Positions 25,886-35,165 of a DNA stretch of 64,000 nucleotides are shown piece after piece; the stretch's first letter is position 1, and each line of letters opens with the position of its first letter. This DNA comes from Oceanitalea sp047302425 (GTDB taxonomy: Bacteria; Actinomycetota; Actinomycetes; Actinomycetales; Actinomycetaceae): assembly GCF_047302425.1 (NCBI RefSeq), contig NZ_CP154855.1:2356001-2420000 (forward strand), read 5' to 3'. A model generated the notes under the pieces. The model had not been told where the DNA came from. It saw only the letters and a program-made list of their open reading frames with translations, and made no database searches. Made by a program: the position numbers and the translations under genes.

Positions 25886-27100
25886 TCAGCCGCCGGCGAG
25901 GACCCGCTCGTAGAACTCCACGGTGCGGTCGGCGATCGACTCCCAGGAGAAGTGCTCCTCGGCGCGGCGCCGCCCCGCGGCACCCATCTCCGCGGCGCGC
26001 CCCTCGTCGCTGACGACGGCGGTGAGCGCGGCGGCGAGGTCGGCCTCGAAGCGCGCCGGGTCCACGGGCGTGCCGGTGCCGTCGGTGACCTGGTCGATGG
26101 GGACGAGGGTGCCGGTGACGCCGTCGTCGACGACCTCGGGGATCCCGCCGGTGGCCGAGCCGACGACGGGCAGGCCCACCGCCATCGCCTCGAGGTTGAC
26201 GATGCCCAGTGGCTCGTAGACCGAGGGGCAAACGAAGACCGTGCACGCGGTGAGGACCGCGATGAGGTCGGCGCGCGAGAGCATCTGCTCGATCCACACG
26301 ACACCGCCGCGGGTCTCCTGCAGCTCGGCGACACCGGCCTGGACCTCCGCCATGAGCGCCGGGGTGTCTGGCGCGCCCGCGCACAGGACGAGCTGGACGT
26401 GCTCGGGCAGCGCGCGGGCTGCCCTGAGCAGGTGCGGCAGTCCCTTCTGCCGGGTGATGCGCCCGACGAAGACGACGGCGGGCCGGCTCGGGTCGATGCC
26501 GTGGGAGCGGGCCACCTGCTCGGCGCGCTCGGCCTCCTCCCCGGTGGGCCGCTGCCAGCCGGCGAGGTCGATGCCGTTGTGGATGACGGTGACCTTGCCC
26601 GGGTCCACTGCCGGGTAGCTGCGCAGGATGTCCTCGCGCATGCCGCCACTCACCGCGACGACGCCCGCGGCGCCCTCGTAGGCGGTGCGCTCGGCCCAGG
26701 AGGACAGCGCGTAACCGCCGCCGAGCTGCTCGGCCTTCCACGGCCGCAGCGGCTCGAGGGAGTGCGCGGACAGGACGTGCGGGACGTCGTGGAGCAGCCC
26801 GCCGAGGTGCCCGGCGAGGTTCGCGTACCACGTGTGGGAGTGGACGATGTCAGTGCCGCGCACGGCGTCGGCCATGGCGAGGTCGACGCCGAAGGTCTGG
26901 AGGGCGGGGTTCGTGCCCGCCAGCTCGGCGGGGGCGGCATAGCCGCGCACGGCGTCGTCCTCCGCCTCCCGGGGGCCGTCGAAGCAGTGGACCCGCACGT
27001 CCGCGCGGCTGCGCAGCACCCGGGCCAGCTCGGCCACGTGCACCCCCGCGCCGCCGTAGACGTGGGGTGGGTACTCCCTGGTGAGCATGTCCACGCGCAT
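25886..27100 (-). CDS. glgA: Glycogen synthase / GlgM-type glycosyltransferase (GT4)
   Basis: 404 aa from the ATG at 27100, which has GGAGG-GAG about 7 nt upstream; an ATG at 27121 would add seven residues. The N-terminal donor-binding signature DMLTREYPPHVYGGAGVHV is followed by the GT-B C-domain motifs FVGRITRQKGLPHLL (near residue 205) and SVYEPLGIVNLEAMAVGLPV (near 300), with the E-x7-E pair. In actinobacteria this GT4 branch either elongates glycogen from ADP-glucose or makes maltose-1-phosphate for the GlgE route. The divergent glgC supplies ADP-glucose, with 69 nt between the starts. Confidence 0.92.
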   Translation of the reverse strand: MRVDMLTREYPPHVYGGAGVHVAELARVLRSRADVRVHCFDGPREAEDDAVRGYAAPAELAGTNPALQTFGVDLAMADAVRGTDIVHSHTWYANLAGHLGGLLHDVPHVLSAHSLEPLRPWKAEQLGGGYALSSWAERTAYEGAAGVVAVSGGMREDILRSYPAVDPGKVTVIHNGIDLAGWQRPTGEEAERAEQVARSHGIDPSRPAVVFVGRITRQKGLPHLLRAARALPEHVQLVLCAGAPDTPALMAEVQAGVAELQETRGGVVWIEQMLSRADLIAVLTACTVFVCPSVYEPLGIVNLEAMAVGLPVVGSATGGIPEVVDDGVTGTLVPIDQVTDGTGTPVDPARFEADLAAALTAVVSDEGRAAEMGAAGRRRAEEHFSWESIADRTVEFYERVLAGG

Positions 27101-27169
27101 GCCGACTCCCTCCTCCGCCACCGACCATTAGCCCTGCGGGACCATCTAAGCAGCCCTAGAGTCAGGAGC

Positions 27170-28426
27170 ATGTCCCCTCGGCGCACCCACTCCCCCCGAG
27201 TCCTCGCGATCGTCCTCGCCGGTGGTGAGGGCAAGCGGCTCATGCCGCTCACCGCCGAGCGTGCCAAGCCGGCCGTGCCCTTCGGCGGGATCTACCGGCT
27301 CATCGACTTCGCGCTGTCCAACATCGTCAACTCCGGGTACCTGCGCGTCGTCGTGCTCACCCAGTACAAGTCGCACAGCCTCGACCGGCACATCGCCAAG
27401 ACCTGGCGGTTGTCGACCCACCTGGGCAACTACGTCGCCCCCGTGCCCGCGCAGCAGCGGGTGGGCAAGCACTGGTTCCTCGGCAGCGCCGACGCGATCT
27501 ACCAGTCCCTCAACCTCATCGACGACGAGCAGCCCGACATCGTCGTCATCGTGGGCGCGGACAACATCTACCGCATGGACTTCTCCCAGATGGTCGACCA
27601 GCACATCGACTCCGGGGCCGCGCTCACCGTCGCGGGCATCCGGCAGCCGATCTCGCTGGCCGACCAGCTCGGCGTCATCGACGTCGACCCCTCCGACCCC
27701 CGGCGCATCCGGGCGTTCCTCGAGAAGCCGGCCAAGGCGGAGGGCCTGCCCGACTCCCCCGACGAGGTCCTCGCCTCGATGGGCAACTACGTCCTGTCGA
27801 CCGACGCGCTCATCGAGGCGCTGCGGGTGGACGCGGAGGACCCGGACTCCAAGCACGACATGGGCGGCAGCCTCGTGCCGTGGTTCGTCGAGCGCGGCCA
27901 GGCCGGCGTCTACGACTTCAAGGACAACGAGGTGCCCGGCGCCTCCGAGCGGGACCGCGGGTACTGGCGCGACGTCGGCACGATCGACGCGTACTTCGAC
28001 GCGCACCAGGACCTCATCTCGGTCTCCCCGATCTTCAACCTCTACAACAACGAGTGGCCGCTGTTCACCGGCAACCCGGGCATGCCGCCGGCGAAGTTCG
28101 TCTACGGCCACCGCGAACGGCTGGGGCACGCGCTCGACTCGCTCGTCTCCCCCGGCGTCATCGTCTCTGGTGGTGAGGTCATGGGCTCGGTCATCTCCCC
28201 GAACACCAAGATCAACTCGTGGTCCTCGGTGCGCGACTCGGTGGTCTTCGACAACGTCGACGTCGGCCGCAACGCCGTCATCGAGCGGGCGATCATCGAC
28301 AAGAACGTCCGCATCGCCGACGGCGCCCAGGTGGGTGTCGACCTCGAGCACGACATGGAGCGCGGCTTCGTCGTCACGGAGTCGGGCATCACCGTGGTGC
28401 CGAAGGGCGCGACGGTCCGCCGCTGA
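27170..28426 (+). CDS. glgC: Glucose-1-phosphate adenylyltransferase
   Basis: 418 aa. The nucleotidyltransferase loop is VLAGGEGKRLMPLT (residue about 16). The FALSNIVNSGY segment, GSADAIYQ (near 108), FLEKPAKAE (near 185) and the left-handed beta-helix repeats at the C-terminus (VMGSVISPNTKINSWSSV, VIERAIIDKNVRIADGAQV) are all typical. The enzyme makes ADP-glucose from glucose-1-phosphate and ATP, the committed step of glycogen synthesis. AGGAG is present but unusually close to the ATG; no better start exists downstream without cutting the nucleotide loop. Confidence 0.95.
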   Translation: MSPRRTHSPRVLAIVLAGGEGKRLMPLTAERAKPAVPFGGIYRLIDFALSNIVNSGYLRVVVLTQYKSHSLDRHIAKTWRLSTHLGNYVAPVPAQQRVGKHWFLGSADAIYQSLNLIDDEQPDIVVIVGADNIYRMDFSQMVDQHIDSGAALTVAGIRQPISLADQLGVIDVDPSDPRRIRAFLEKPAKAEGLPDSPDEVLASMGNYVLSTDALIEALRVDAEDPDSKHDMGGSLVPWFVERGQAGVYDFKDNEVPGASERDRGYWRDVGTIDAYFDAHQDLISVSPIFNLYNNEWPLFTGNPGMPPAKFVYGHRERLGHALDSLVSPGVIVSGGEVMGSVISPNTKINSWSSVRDSVVFDNVDVGRNAVIERAIIDKNVRIADGAQVGVDLEHDMERGFVVTESGITVVPKGATVRR

Positions 28427-28437
28427 CCTCCCCCGGC

Positions 28438-28508
28438 GCTTGGGTCGCCCTTTCCGGTCATCGGTCGGCCTTCCGATCGGCCGCCGGTGGGCGGATAGGG
28501 CGACCCAT
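28438..28508. repeat. Intergenic hairpin element, copy 2
   Basis: GCTTGGGTCGCCC (28438-28450) is identical to the left arm of the element at 22263. The right arm GGGCGACCCA (28498-28507) gives a 10-bp perfect stem. The interior differs from copy 1 but is also GC-rich and self-complementary. CGGCGCT occurs directly on both sides (28434-28440 and 28509-28515), like a short target-site duplication. It fills the gap between glgC and serB, 12 nt after the glgC stop, so it may also work as a terminator. Confidence 0.6.
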
Positions 28509-28533
28509 CGGCGCTGCCCCGTAGCCTGGGCCG

Positions 28534-29424
28534 GTGATCCGCATCGGCCTCGTCTCCGCCCGCCCGGTCCCGCCCGCCCTCGTCGAGCACGCGCGCGGCC
28601 TGCTCTCCGCCGTCGCCGACGACGTCGCCACCGCCGACACCTCTCGGCCCGGCTGGTCAGGGGTGGCCGTGGCCGGCGTCGCGCGGCCGGGGACGGCCGC
28701 GGACGTCGACGTCGCCCTCACCGCCGAGCTGCGCGGCCCGGCGACGGCGCTCGGGGTGGACGTCGCCGTGACGGCCGGACCGCTGGCCGCCGACGGCGTG
28801 GGCCTGCTCGTCATGGACGTCGACTCCACCCTCATCACCGCCGAGGTCATCGAGCTGCTCGCGGAGCACGCCGGCACCCGCGAGCAGGTCGCAGAGGTGA
28901 CCGAGCGCGCCATGCGCGGGGAGCTCGACTTCGCCGCCAGCCTCCGCGAGCGGGTCGCGACCCTGGCCGGACTGGACGCCGGCGTGGTCGACGCGGTGCG
29001 CGAGGCCGTCGAGCTGTCGGCGGGGGCACGGGAGCTCGTCGCCGCGGTGCACGAGCGGGGCGGGAAGGTCGCCCTCGTGTCCGGGGGCTTCCTCGAGGTG
29101 GTGGGGCCGATCGCCGAGGAGCTCGGCATCGACCACCTCGCCGCCAACCGCCTCGAGGTGGAGGGCGGGCGGCTCACCGGCCGCACGACCGGGCCGGTCG
29201 TCGACCGCGCCGCCAAGGAACGCCACCTCCGGGCGTGGGCCGCCGAGGACGGCGTCCCGCTGGAGCGGGTGGTCGCCGTCGGGGACGGCGCCAACGACCT
29301 CGACATGCTCGGCGCCGCCGGGCTGGGCGTGGCCTACTGCGCCAAGCCGGTGGTCCAGGAGCAGGCCCGCACCGCCGTCACCTTCCCCCGCCTCGACGCG
29401 GTGCTCGGGCTGCTCGGCGGCTGA
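28534..29424 (+). CDS. serB: Phosphoserine phosphatase SerB
   Basis: 296 aa, GTG start. The N-terminal 85 residues are a divergent ACT-like region. The HAD domain follows with catalytic motif I LLVMDVDSTLITAEVIELLA (D in MDVDST), then MRGELDFAASLRERVATLAG, motif II ALVSGGFLEV, lysine in AAKERHL and motif IV VVAVGDGANDLDML. The enzyme removes phosphate from phosphoserine, the last step of serine synthesis. It is single, with the hairpin element just upstream. Confidence 0.95.
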   Translation: MIRIGLVSARPVPPALVEHARGLLSAVADDVATADTSRPGWSGVAVAGVARPGTAADVDVALTAELRGPATALGVDVAVTAGPLAADGVGLLVMDVDSTLITAEVIELLAEHAGTREQVAEVTERAMRGELDFAASLRERVATLAGLDAGVVDAVREAVELSAGARELVAAVHERGGKVALVSGGFLEVVGPIAEELGIDHLAANRLEVEGGRLTGRTTGPVVDRAAKERHLRAWAAEDGVPLERVVAVGDGANDLDMLGAAGLGVAYCAKPVVQEQARTAVTFPRLDAVLGLLGG

Positions 29425-29436
29425 GCCCCCGGCTCC

Positions 29437-29527
29437 GTGCCACAAGCGCCGCCGTCGGCGGCGGACACGCCGCGCGACACGCCGGGTGCCACCCCCGGGG
29501 CGGCTCGCTCGGCGTCCTTTGTGGCAC
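29437..29527. repeat. Intergenic palindromic element A
   Basis: Terminal inverted repeats GTGCCACAAG (29437-29446) and TTTGTGGCAC (29518-29527), 9 of 10 matching. The interior includes GACACGCC and CGACACGCCGGG, which recur in elements B and C. It sits 12 nt after serB, so a terminator function is possible, but the length and shared core argue for a dispersed element. Confidence 0.55.
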
Positions 29528-29549
29528 CGAGGCGGCTGCCGCCGTCGCC

Positions 29550-29636
29550 AGACTGCGCGGAAGTCGGCAACACGCCGCCGACACGCCGGGACAGGTGCCG
29601 ATCAGCGGCCACTCCGCGGCACTTGTGCGCAGATCA
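29550..29636. repeat. Intergenic palindromic element B
   Basis: The right end CTTGTGCGCAGATCA (29622-29636) pairs with a decayed left end AGACTGCGCGGAAG (29550-29563). The core GTCGGCAACACGCCGCCGAC and ACACGCCGGGACA matches element C at 46010-46097 almost base for base. It lies between element A and the end of the SixA-like phosphatase gene. Together A and B fill the whole 223-bp gap 29425-29647. Confidence 0.65.
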
Positions 29637-29647
29637 GGCGCAGGCGC

Positions 29648-30154
29648 TCAGAGCTCGGGGCGCAGGACGGTGACCAGCCGGGCGGTCGAGCGGTCGAGCT
29701 CGGCCCACGGCACCGGCACGTCGAGGACCGCGGCGTTGGCGGTCCCCATGCCGAGCGACACCATCTCGGCGAGGGTGCTGCGCTCCCCGTCGAGGAGGTG
29801 GGCGAGGGAGGACATCGTCGGCTCGTGCCCGACGACGAGCACGGTGCGCACCTCCTCCGGCAGCTCGGCGAGGACGGCGAGCACGTCGCGCGGCCCGGCC
29901 GGGTAGAGCTCGTCCCGCACGTCCGCCTCGGGCGCGGCGTCCCAGCCGGAGGCGACAATCTTGTAGGTCTCGGTCGTCCGCAGCGCGCTCGACACGAGCG
30001 CCACGTCCAGCCCGCCCACCTGCTCCGCGAGCAGCGGGCCGAGGGACGCCCCCTGGCGCCGGCCGTGCGCGGACAGCGGTCGCTGCTCGTCGCCCAGGCC
30101 GTTCTCCGGCTCGGCCTGGGCGTGGCGCAGCAGCACGAGGGTGCGGGACGTCAC
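29648..30154 (-). CDS. Histidine phosphatase family protein (SixA-like)
   Basis: 168 aa. The RHG-type motif is LVLLRHAQAEPE (catalytic H near residue 11), a second arginine lies in LVSSALRTTETYK, and the second catalytic histidine is in LVVGHEPTMSSLAHLL. This is the small SixA branch of phosphohistidine phosphatases. Its GTG start directly abuts the fabI stop with no gap, so it is co-translated with the fatty-acid genes. A role in that pathway is not known from the family. Confidence 0.9.
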   Translation of the reverse strand: MTSRTLVLLRHAQAEPENGLGDEQRPLSAHGRRQGASLGPLLAEQVGGLDVALVSSALRTTETYKIVASGWDAAPEADVRDELYPAGPRDVLAVLAELPEEVRTVLVVGHEPTMSSLAHLLDGERSTLAEMVSLGMGTANAAVLDVPVPWAELDRSTARLVTVLRPEL

Positions 30155-30922
30155 CTACTGCCCCATCGCGTGGACGCCGCCGTCGACGTGGACGATCTCC
30201 GCCGTCGTCGCGGGGAACCAGTCCGAGCAGAGGGCCACGACCGCGCGGGCGGCCGGCTCGGCGTCCTTGACGTCCCAGCCGAGCGGGGCGCGCTCGCCCC
30301 ACACGCTCTCCATCTGCTCGAAGCCGGGGATGGAGGTGGCGGCGGTCGTGCGGATCGGGCCGGCGGAGACGAGGTTGACGCGGATGCCCTCGGGGCCGAG
30401 GTCGCGGGCGAGGTAGCGCGCGGTCGACTCGAAGGCGGCCTTGGCCACGCCCATCCAGTCGTAGACCGGCCAGGCGAAGGACGCGTCGAAGGTGAGGCCG
30501 ACGATGCCGGCGCCGCGGCTGAGCAGCGGCTGGGCCGCTACGGCCAGGGACTTGAGCGAGAAGGCGGAGACCTCCATCGCCGTCGCGACGTCGGCCCACT
30601 CGCCCGCGAGGAAGTTGCCGCCCATGACGGACTGCGGCGCGAAGCCGATCGAGTGGACGACGCCGTCGAGGTGGTCGGCGTGCTCACGGACGCGGTCCGC
30701 GAGGGCGGCGAGGTCCTCGGGGTTGGTGACGTCGAGCTCGACGACCGGCGCCTCGACCGGCAGCCGGCGGGCGGTCACCTGGGTGAGGCGCAGCTGGCGG
30801 CCGAAGGAGGTGAGGATGACCGTCGCGCCCTCCTCCTGCGCCAGGCGCGCGACGTGGAAGGCGATCGAGTTGTCCTTGAGGACGCCGGTGACCAGGAGGG
30901 TCTTGCCGTCGAGAAGTCCCAT
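30155..30922 (-). CDS. fabI: Enoyl-[acyl-carrier-protein] reductase FabI/InhA
   Basis: 255 aa. The NADH-binding start LLVTGVLKDNSIAFHVARLA is the FabI form of the Rossmann motif. Catalytic Tyr and Lys are in YDWMGVAKAAFE (Y-x6-K, the FabI/InhA spacing). The segment HSIGFAPQSVMGG is also conserved. It reduces enoyl-ACP to acyl-ACP in type II fatty-acid synthesis, using NADH. The order fabG-fabI matches mabA-inhA of mycobacteria. An AGGAG lies 9 nt before the ATG. Confidence 0.95.
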   Translation of the reverse strand: MGLLDGKTLLVTGVLKDNSIAFHVARLAQEEGATVILTSFGRQLRLTQVTARRLPVEAPVVELDVTNPEDLAALADRVREHADHLDGVVHSIGFAPQSVMGGNFLAGEWADVATAMEVSAFSLKSLAVAAQPLLSRGAGIVGLTFDASFAWPVYDWMGVAKAAFESTARYLARDLGPEGIRVNLVSAGPIRTTAATSIPGFEQMESVWGERAPLGWDVKDAEPAARAVVALCSDWFPATTAEIVHVDGGVHAMGQ

Positions 30923-30948
30923 TGTCTGTCTCCTGTCGCGAGGTGAGG

Positions 30949-31665
30949 TCAGTGGCCCATGCCGAGTCCGCCGTCGACGGGGATGACGGCCCCGGTGACG
31001 TAGGCGGCGGCGGGCGAGGCGAGGTACTGGACGGCGCCGACGATGTCGGAGACGTCGCCGAAGCGGCCGGCGGGGATCGCGGCCTTGAGCTTGTCCTGCT
31101 GCGCGTCGGGCAGCGCGCGGGTCATGTCGGTGTCGATGAAGCCGGGGGCGATGACGTTGGCCGTGATCCCGCGCGAGCCGAGCTCGCGCGAGATCGAGCG
31201 CGCCATGCCGATGAGGCCGGACTTGGTGGCGGCGTAGTTCACCTGGCCGGCGTTGCCGTACATGCCGACGACGGAGCCCATGAGGATGATGCGGCCGCCG
31301 CGCTTGCGGATCATGCCCTTCGAGACCCGCCGCACGCAGCGAAAGACACCGGTGAGGTTGACGTCGAGGACCTCCTCGAACTCCTCGTCGCTCATCCGCA
31401 TGAGGAGCTGGTCGCGGGTCATGCCGGCGTTGGCGACGAGCACCTCGACGGGTCCGTGGGCCGCCTCGATCTCGCCGATCGCGGCGTCGACGGCGGCGGT
31501 GTGGCGCATGTCCCCGCGCACGCCGAGGACGCCCTCGGGCAGCTCCCCGCCGCGGTGGATGGTCGCCACGCGGTCCCCCGCCGCGACGAAGGCCTCGGCG
31601 ACGGCACGGCCGATCCCCCGGCTCGCGCCGGTGACGAGCACGCTGCGTGCGTCGGTGTCGTTCAC
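30949..31665 (-). CDS. fabG: 3-oxoacyl-[acyl-carrier-protein] reductase FabG
   Basis: 238 aa from the GTG at 31665, preceded by a perfect AGGAGG at 5 nt. The SDR motifs are VLVTGASRGIGRAVAEAF (cofactor), NAGMTRDQLLMRM (FabG loop), catalytic serine in ILMGSVVGM and YAATKSG (Y-x3-K). It reduces 3-oxoacyl-ACP with NADPH. It is first in fabG-fabI-SixA and divergent from the DUF3099 gene with 87 nt between starts. Confidence 0.94.
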   Translation of the reverse strand: MNDTDARSVLVTGASRGIGRAVAEAFVAAGDRVATIHRGGELPEGVLGVRGDMRHTAAVDAAIGEIEAAHGPVEVLVANAGMTRDQLLMRMSDEEFEEVLDVNLTGVFRCVRRVSKGMIRKRGGRIILMGSVVGMYGNAGQVNYAATKSGLIGMARSISRELGSRGITANVIAPGFIDTDMTRALPDAQQDKLKAAIPAGRFGDVSDIVGAVQYLASPAAAYVTGAVIPVDGGLGMGH

Positions 31666-31752
31666 GATGTCCTCCTGTGATGTCCGTCCGGGGGAACGGT
31701 AACCGACGGGGGCGCCCCAGCGTGTGAGGCGTCCGAGGACTACCCTTGTTCG

Positions 31753-32082
31753 GTGGGCAGGAAGCAGCGTGTTCACGCGATCACCTCGGTGGGGCGACCG
31801 CTGAGCGAGGACGTCCACGACCGGGCCGTGCGCTACGTCATCTCGATGGCCATCCGCTCCGCGTGCCTCGTGGGGATCCTGTTCACCGAGGGCTGGCTGC
31901 GCTGGGTCATGGTCGTGGGCGCCGTCGTCGTGCCCTATGTCGCGGTCGTCCTGGCCAACGCGGGCAAGGAACGTCCGGCTCCAGCGGATACCCTGATCGG
32001 AGCGCCAGAGATCGAGGCGCCCTCGTCCGAGGGGCGCCCGACCTACCCGCCCATCGACCTGAGAGGTGGCTACCTGAGGTGA
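31753..32082 (+). CDS. DUF3099 family membrane protein
   Basis: 109 aa from a GTG. Two membrane helices (YVISMAIRSACLVGILF and LRWVMVVGAVVVPYVAVVLA) are preceded by the conserved start HAITSVGRPLSEDVHDR. The C-terminal tail of about 35 residues is polar. DUF3099 is an actinobacterial family with no known function. It overlaps the next gene by GTGA, which in turn overlaps SURF1, so the three are a coupled operon. Confidence 0.88.
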   Translation: MGRKQRVHAITSVGRPLSEDVHDRAVRYVISMAIRSACLVGILFTEGWLRWVMVVGAVVVPYVAVVLANAGKERPAPADTLIGAPEIEAPSSEGRPTYPPIDLRGGYLR

Positions 32083-32300
32083 GCACGTCCGCTGCGGATT
32101 CCGCGCCCGGCGAGCAGGTCTGCAGCGCCAAGGGCTGTCGGCAGACCGCCGCCTGGGGCCTGCTGTGGAACAACCCGCGCCTGCACACCGAGGAGCGCCG
32201 CAAGACCTGGCTGGCCTGCGAGGAGCACCGCGCGCACCTGGAGACCTTCCTCGGGTCGCGCTCCTTCCTGCGTGAGGTCGTGCCGGTCAGCGAGCTATGA
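32079..32300 (+). CDS. Small cysteine-containing conserved protein (putative metal site)
   Basis: 73 aa from a GTG overlapping the DUF3099 stop; its own stop overlaps the SURF1 ATG. Its centre is EQVCSAKGCRQTAAWGLLWNNP and WLACEEHRAHLETFL: C-x4-C, then C-x2-H after 32 residues, a good fit to a single zinc-binding site. Relatives sit before SURF1 in many actinomycetes and have been labelled acetone carboxylase without support. Close coupling to an assembly factor for cytochrome oxidase makes a respiratory or metal-handling role plausible but unproven. Confidence 0.78.
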   Translation: MSTSAADSAPGEQVCSAKGCRQTAAWGLLWNNPRLHTEERRKTWLACEEHRAHLETFLGSRSFLREVVPVSEL

Positions 32301-33124
32301 GCCGCTACCGCTTCCTCCTCTCCCGCCGCTGGGTCGGTCTCGCCGCCGTCATGCTCGTCATCGCGGTGGCCTGCGTCTTCCTCGGCGCGTGGCAGTGGAG
32401 CCGCCACGAGGAGCGCTCCGCCGCGAACGCGCTCGTCAACGGAAACTACGACAGCGCGCCGCAGCGGATCGAGGAGGTCGTGGAGGACTCGGTCCCGGCC
32501 GACCTCGTGTGGCGCAGCGTCGTCCTCGAGGGCCGCTACACCGGTGAGCAGGTGGTCGTGCGCAACCGTCCCGTCGACGGCAGCGCCGCCGCGCGCGTCC
32601 TCGCGCTCCTCGAGGTCGAGGACGACGACGGCGGCCGGTACGTCGTCGTCGACCGCGGGTGGGTGCCGCTCGGGGAGGGCGACCCGGAGCTGCCCGCCTA
32701 CCCGAGCGGTGAGGTGACGCTGCAGGGACGCCTGCGCCAGGCCGAGGGCACCGACGAGCGGACCGCGCCGGAGGGGCAGGTGTACCGGATCGAGCCGGAG
32801 ACGGTGGCCGAGGCGGCGGGTGTCGAGGGCGGGGAGCTCTTCGACGGGTACCTGCTGGCGACCGCCGAGGACGGCGAGCGGGTCGCAGGCCTCTCGCCCT
32901 TCCCGCGCCCGGACACCAGTCCCGGCTCCCACCTGTCCTACGCCTTCCAGTGGTGGGTGTTCTCGCTCGGCGCGATCGTCGGCTACGTCGTGCTCGCGCG
33001 GCGCGAGGCGAAGGACCTCGCGGGCGTGCCGGAGCGGCCGGCAGCGCCGGAGCGGGCGCCCCGCCGCCGATCGGACGCCGACGAGGAGGACGCCCTCATC
33101 GACGCCCAGCTCCAGGACCAGTAG
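32297..33124 (+). CDS. SURF1 family cytochrome oxidase biogenesis protein
   Basis: 275 aa. Two membrane helices frame an external domain: WVGLAAVMLVIAVACVFLGAWQWSRHEER at the start and SYAFQWWVFSLGAIVGYVVLARR near residue 215. SURF1 hallmarks are LGAWQWSRH, VVVRNRPVDG, VVVDRGWVP (residues about 115) and LSYAFQWW. It helps insert heme a into cytochrome aa3 oxidase. The charged C-terminal tail RRRSDADEEDALIDAQ is typical of actinobacterial members. Confidence 0.94.
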   Translation: MSRYRFLLSRRWVGLAAVMLVIAVACVFLGAWQWSRHEERSAANALVNGNYDSAPQRIEEVVEDSVPADLVWRSVVLEGRYTGEQVVVRNRPVDGSAAARVLALLEVEDDDGGRYVVVDRGWVPLGEGDPELPAYPSGEVTLQGRLRQAEGTDERTAPEGQVYRIEPETVAEAAGVEGGELFDGYLLATAEDGERVAGLSPFPRPDTSPGSHLSYAFQWWVFSLGAIVGYVVLARREAKDLAGVPERPAAPERAPRRRSDADEEDALIDAQLQDQ

Positions 33125-33155
33125 CCCCCTCGCCGGGCGCCAAGCTGATCCTCCC

Positions 33156-33183
33156 CCGCCGGGAGATCACGATCTCCGGTCGG
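33156..33183. terminator. Hairpin between SURF1 and the antitoxin-like gene
   Basis: GGAGATC-AC-GATCTCC (33162-33177) is a perfect 7-bp stem, extendable to 11 of 13 pairs. It overlaps the stop codon of the minus-strand antitoxin-like gene and follows the SURF1 stop by 31 nt, so it can serve both convergent transcripts. The loop is only 2 nt, so in RNA the inner pair must open. Confidence 0.45.
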
Positions 33184-33415
33184 CGAGGTCCGCCCGGATC
33201 TTCGCGCGAGACTCCTCGACGTCGAGCAGCCGAGTCCGGCCGCTCAGGACGTCACCGACGCGACGGTCGATCTCACCCTGCCATGCGGCGTCGACATCGT
33301 CGTCCGTGCCCTGTCCCTGGTGGAGACTCTCCAGGAGGCGGTGGGCGGCGACAGCACGGTCATCGGGGTCGAGCGCGAGCCCGGCCTTGATGTACGCCTC
33401 GAGCTCCGCCGTCAT
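33167..33415 (-). CDS. Antitoxin-like (addiction module component) protein, orphan
   Basis: 82 aa. The pattern AYIKAGLALDPDDRAVAAHRLLESLHQ followed by DDDVDAAWQGEIDRRVGDVLSG is that of the RelB-like putative addiction module family, whose start is usually LSxxERAELAxxLLxSL and whose end wraps a RelE/ParE toxin. Such antitoxins normally precede the toxin gene by a few bases. Here the same strand downstream holds only 42 nt before the end of SURF1, so no toxin is present. Either the toxin was lost or the protein acts on one encoded elsewhere. Confidence 0.78.
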   Translation of the reverse strand: MTAELEAYIKAGLALDPDDRAVAAHRLLESLHQGQGTDDDVDAAWQGEIDRRVGDVLSGRTRLLDVEESRAKIRADLADRRS

Positions 33416-33448
33416 GGTTCGATCCTAGAGACCCGGCAGGACGAGTTC

Positions 33449-35062
<1,614 letters not shown>

Positions 35063-35165
35063 AGGCAGACCTCAGAGACGTTCGGGGGTGGGTTCCGGCG
35101 ACGACGGCCGCGCGGCGCCATCCAGTCTACGGCGGGCCCGCCACTCCTTTGCGGGGAGATGCGTC

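Noticed and set aside
29425..29647. A CRISPR-like or tandem repeat array after serB
   Set aside because: The similar segments are two palindromic elements, not evenly spaced identical repeats with spacers.
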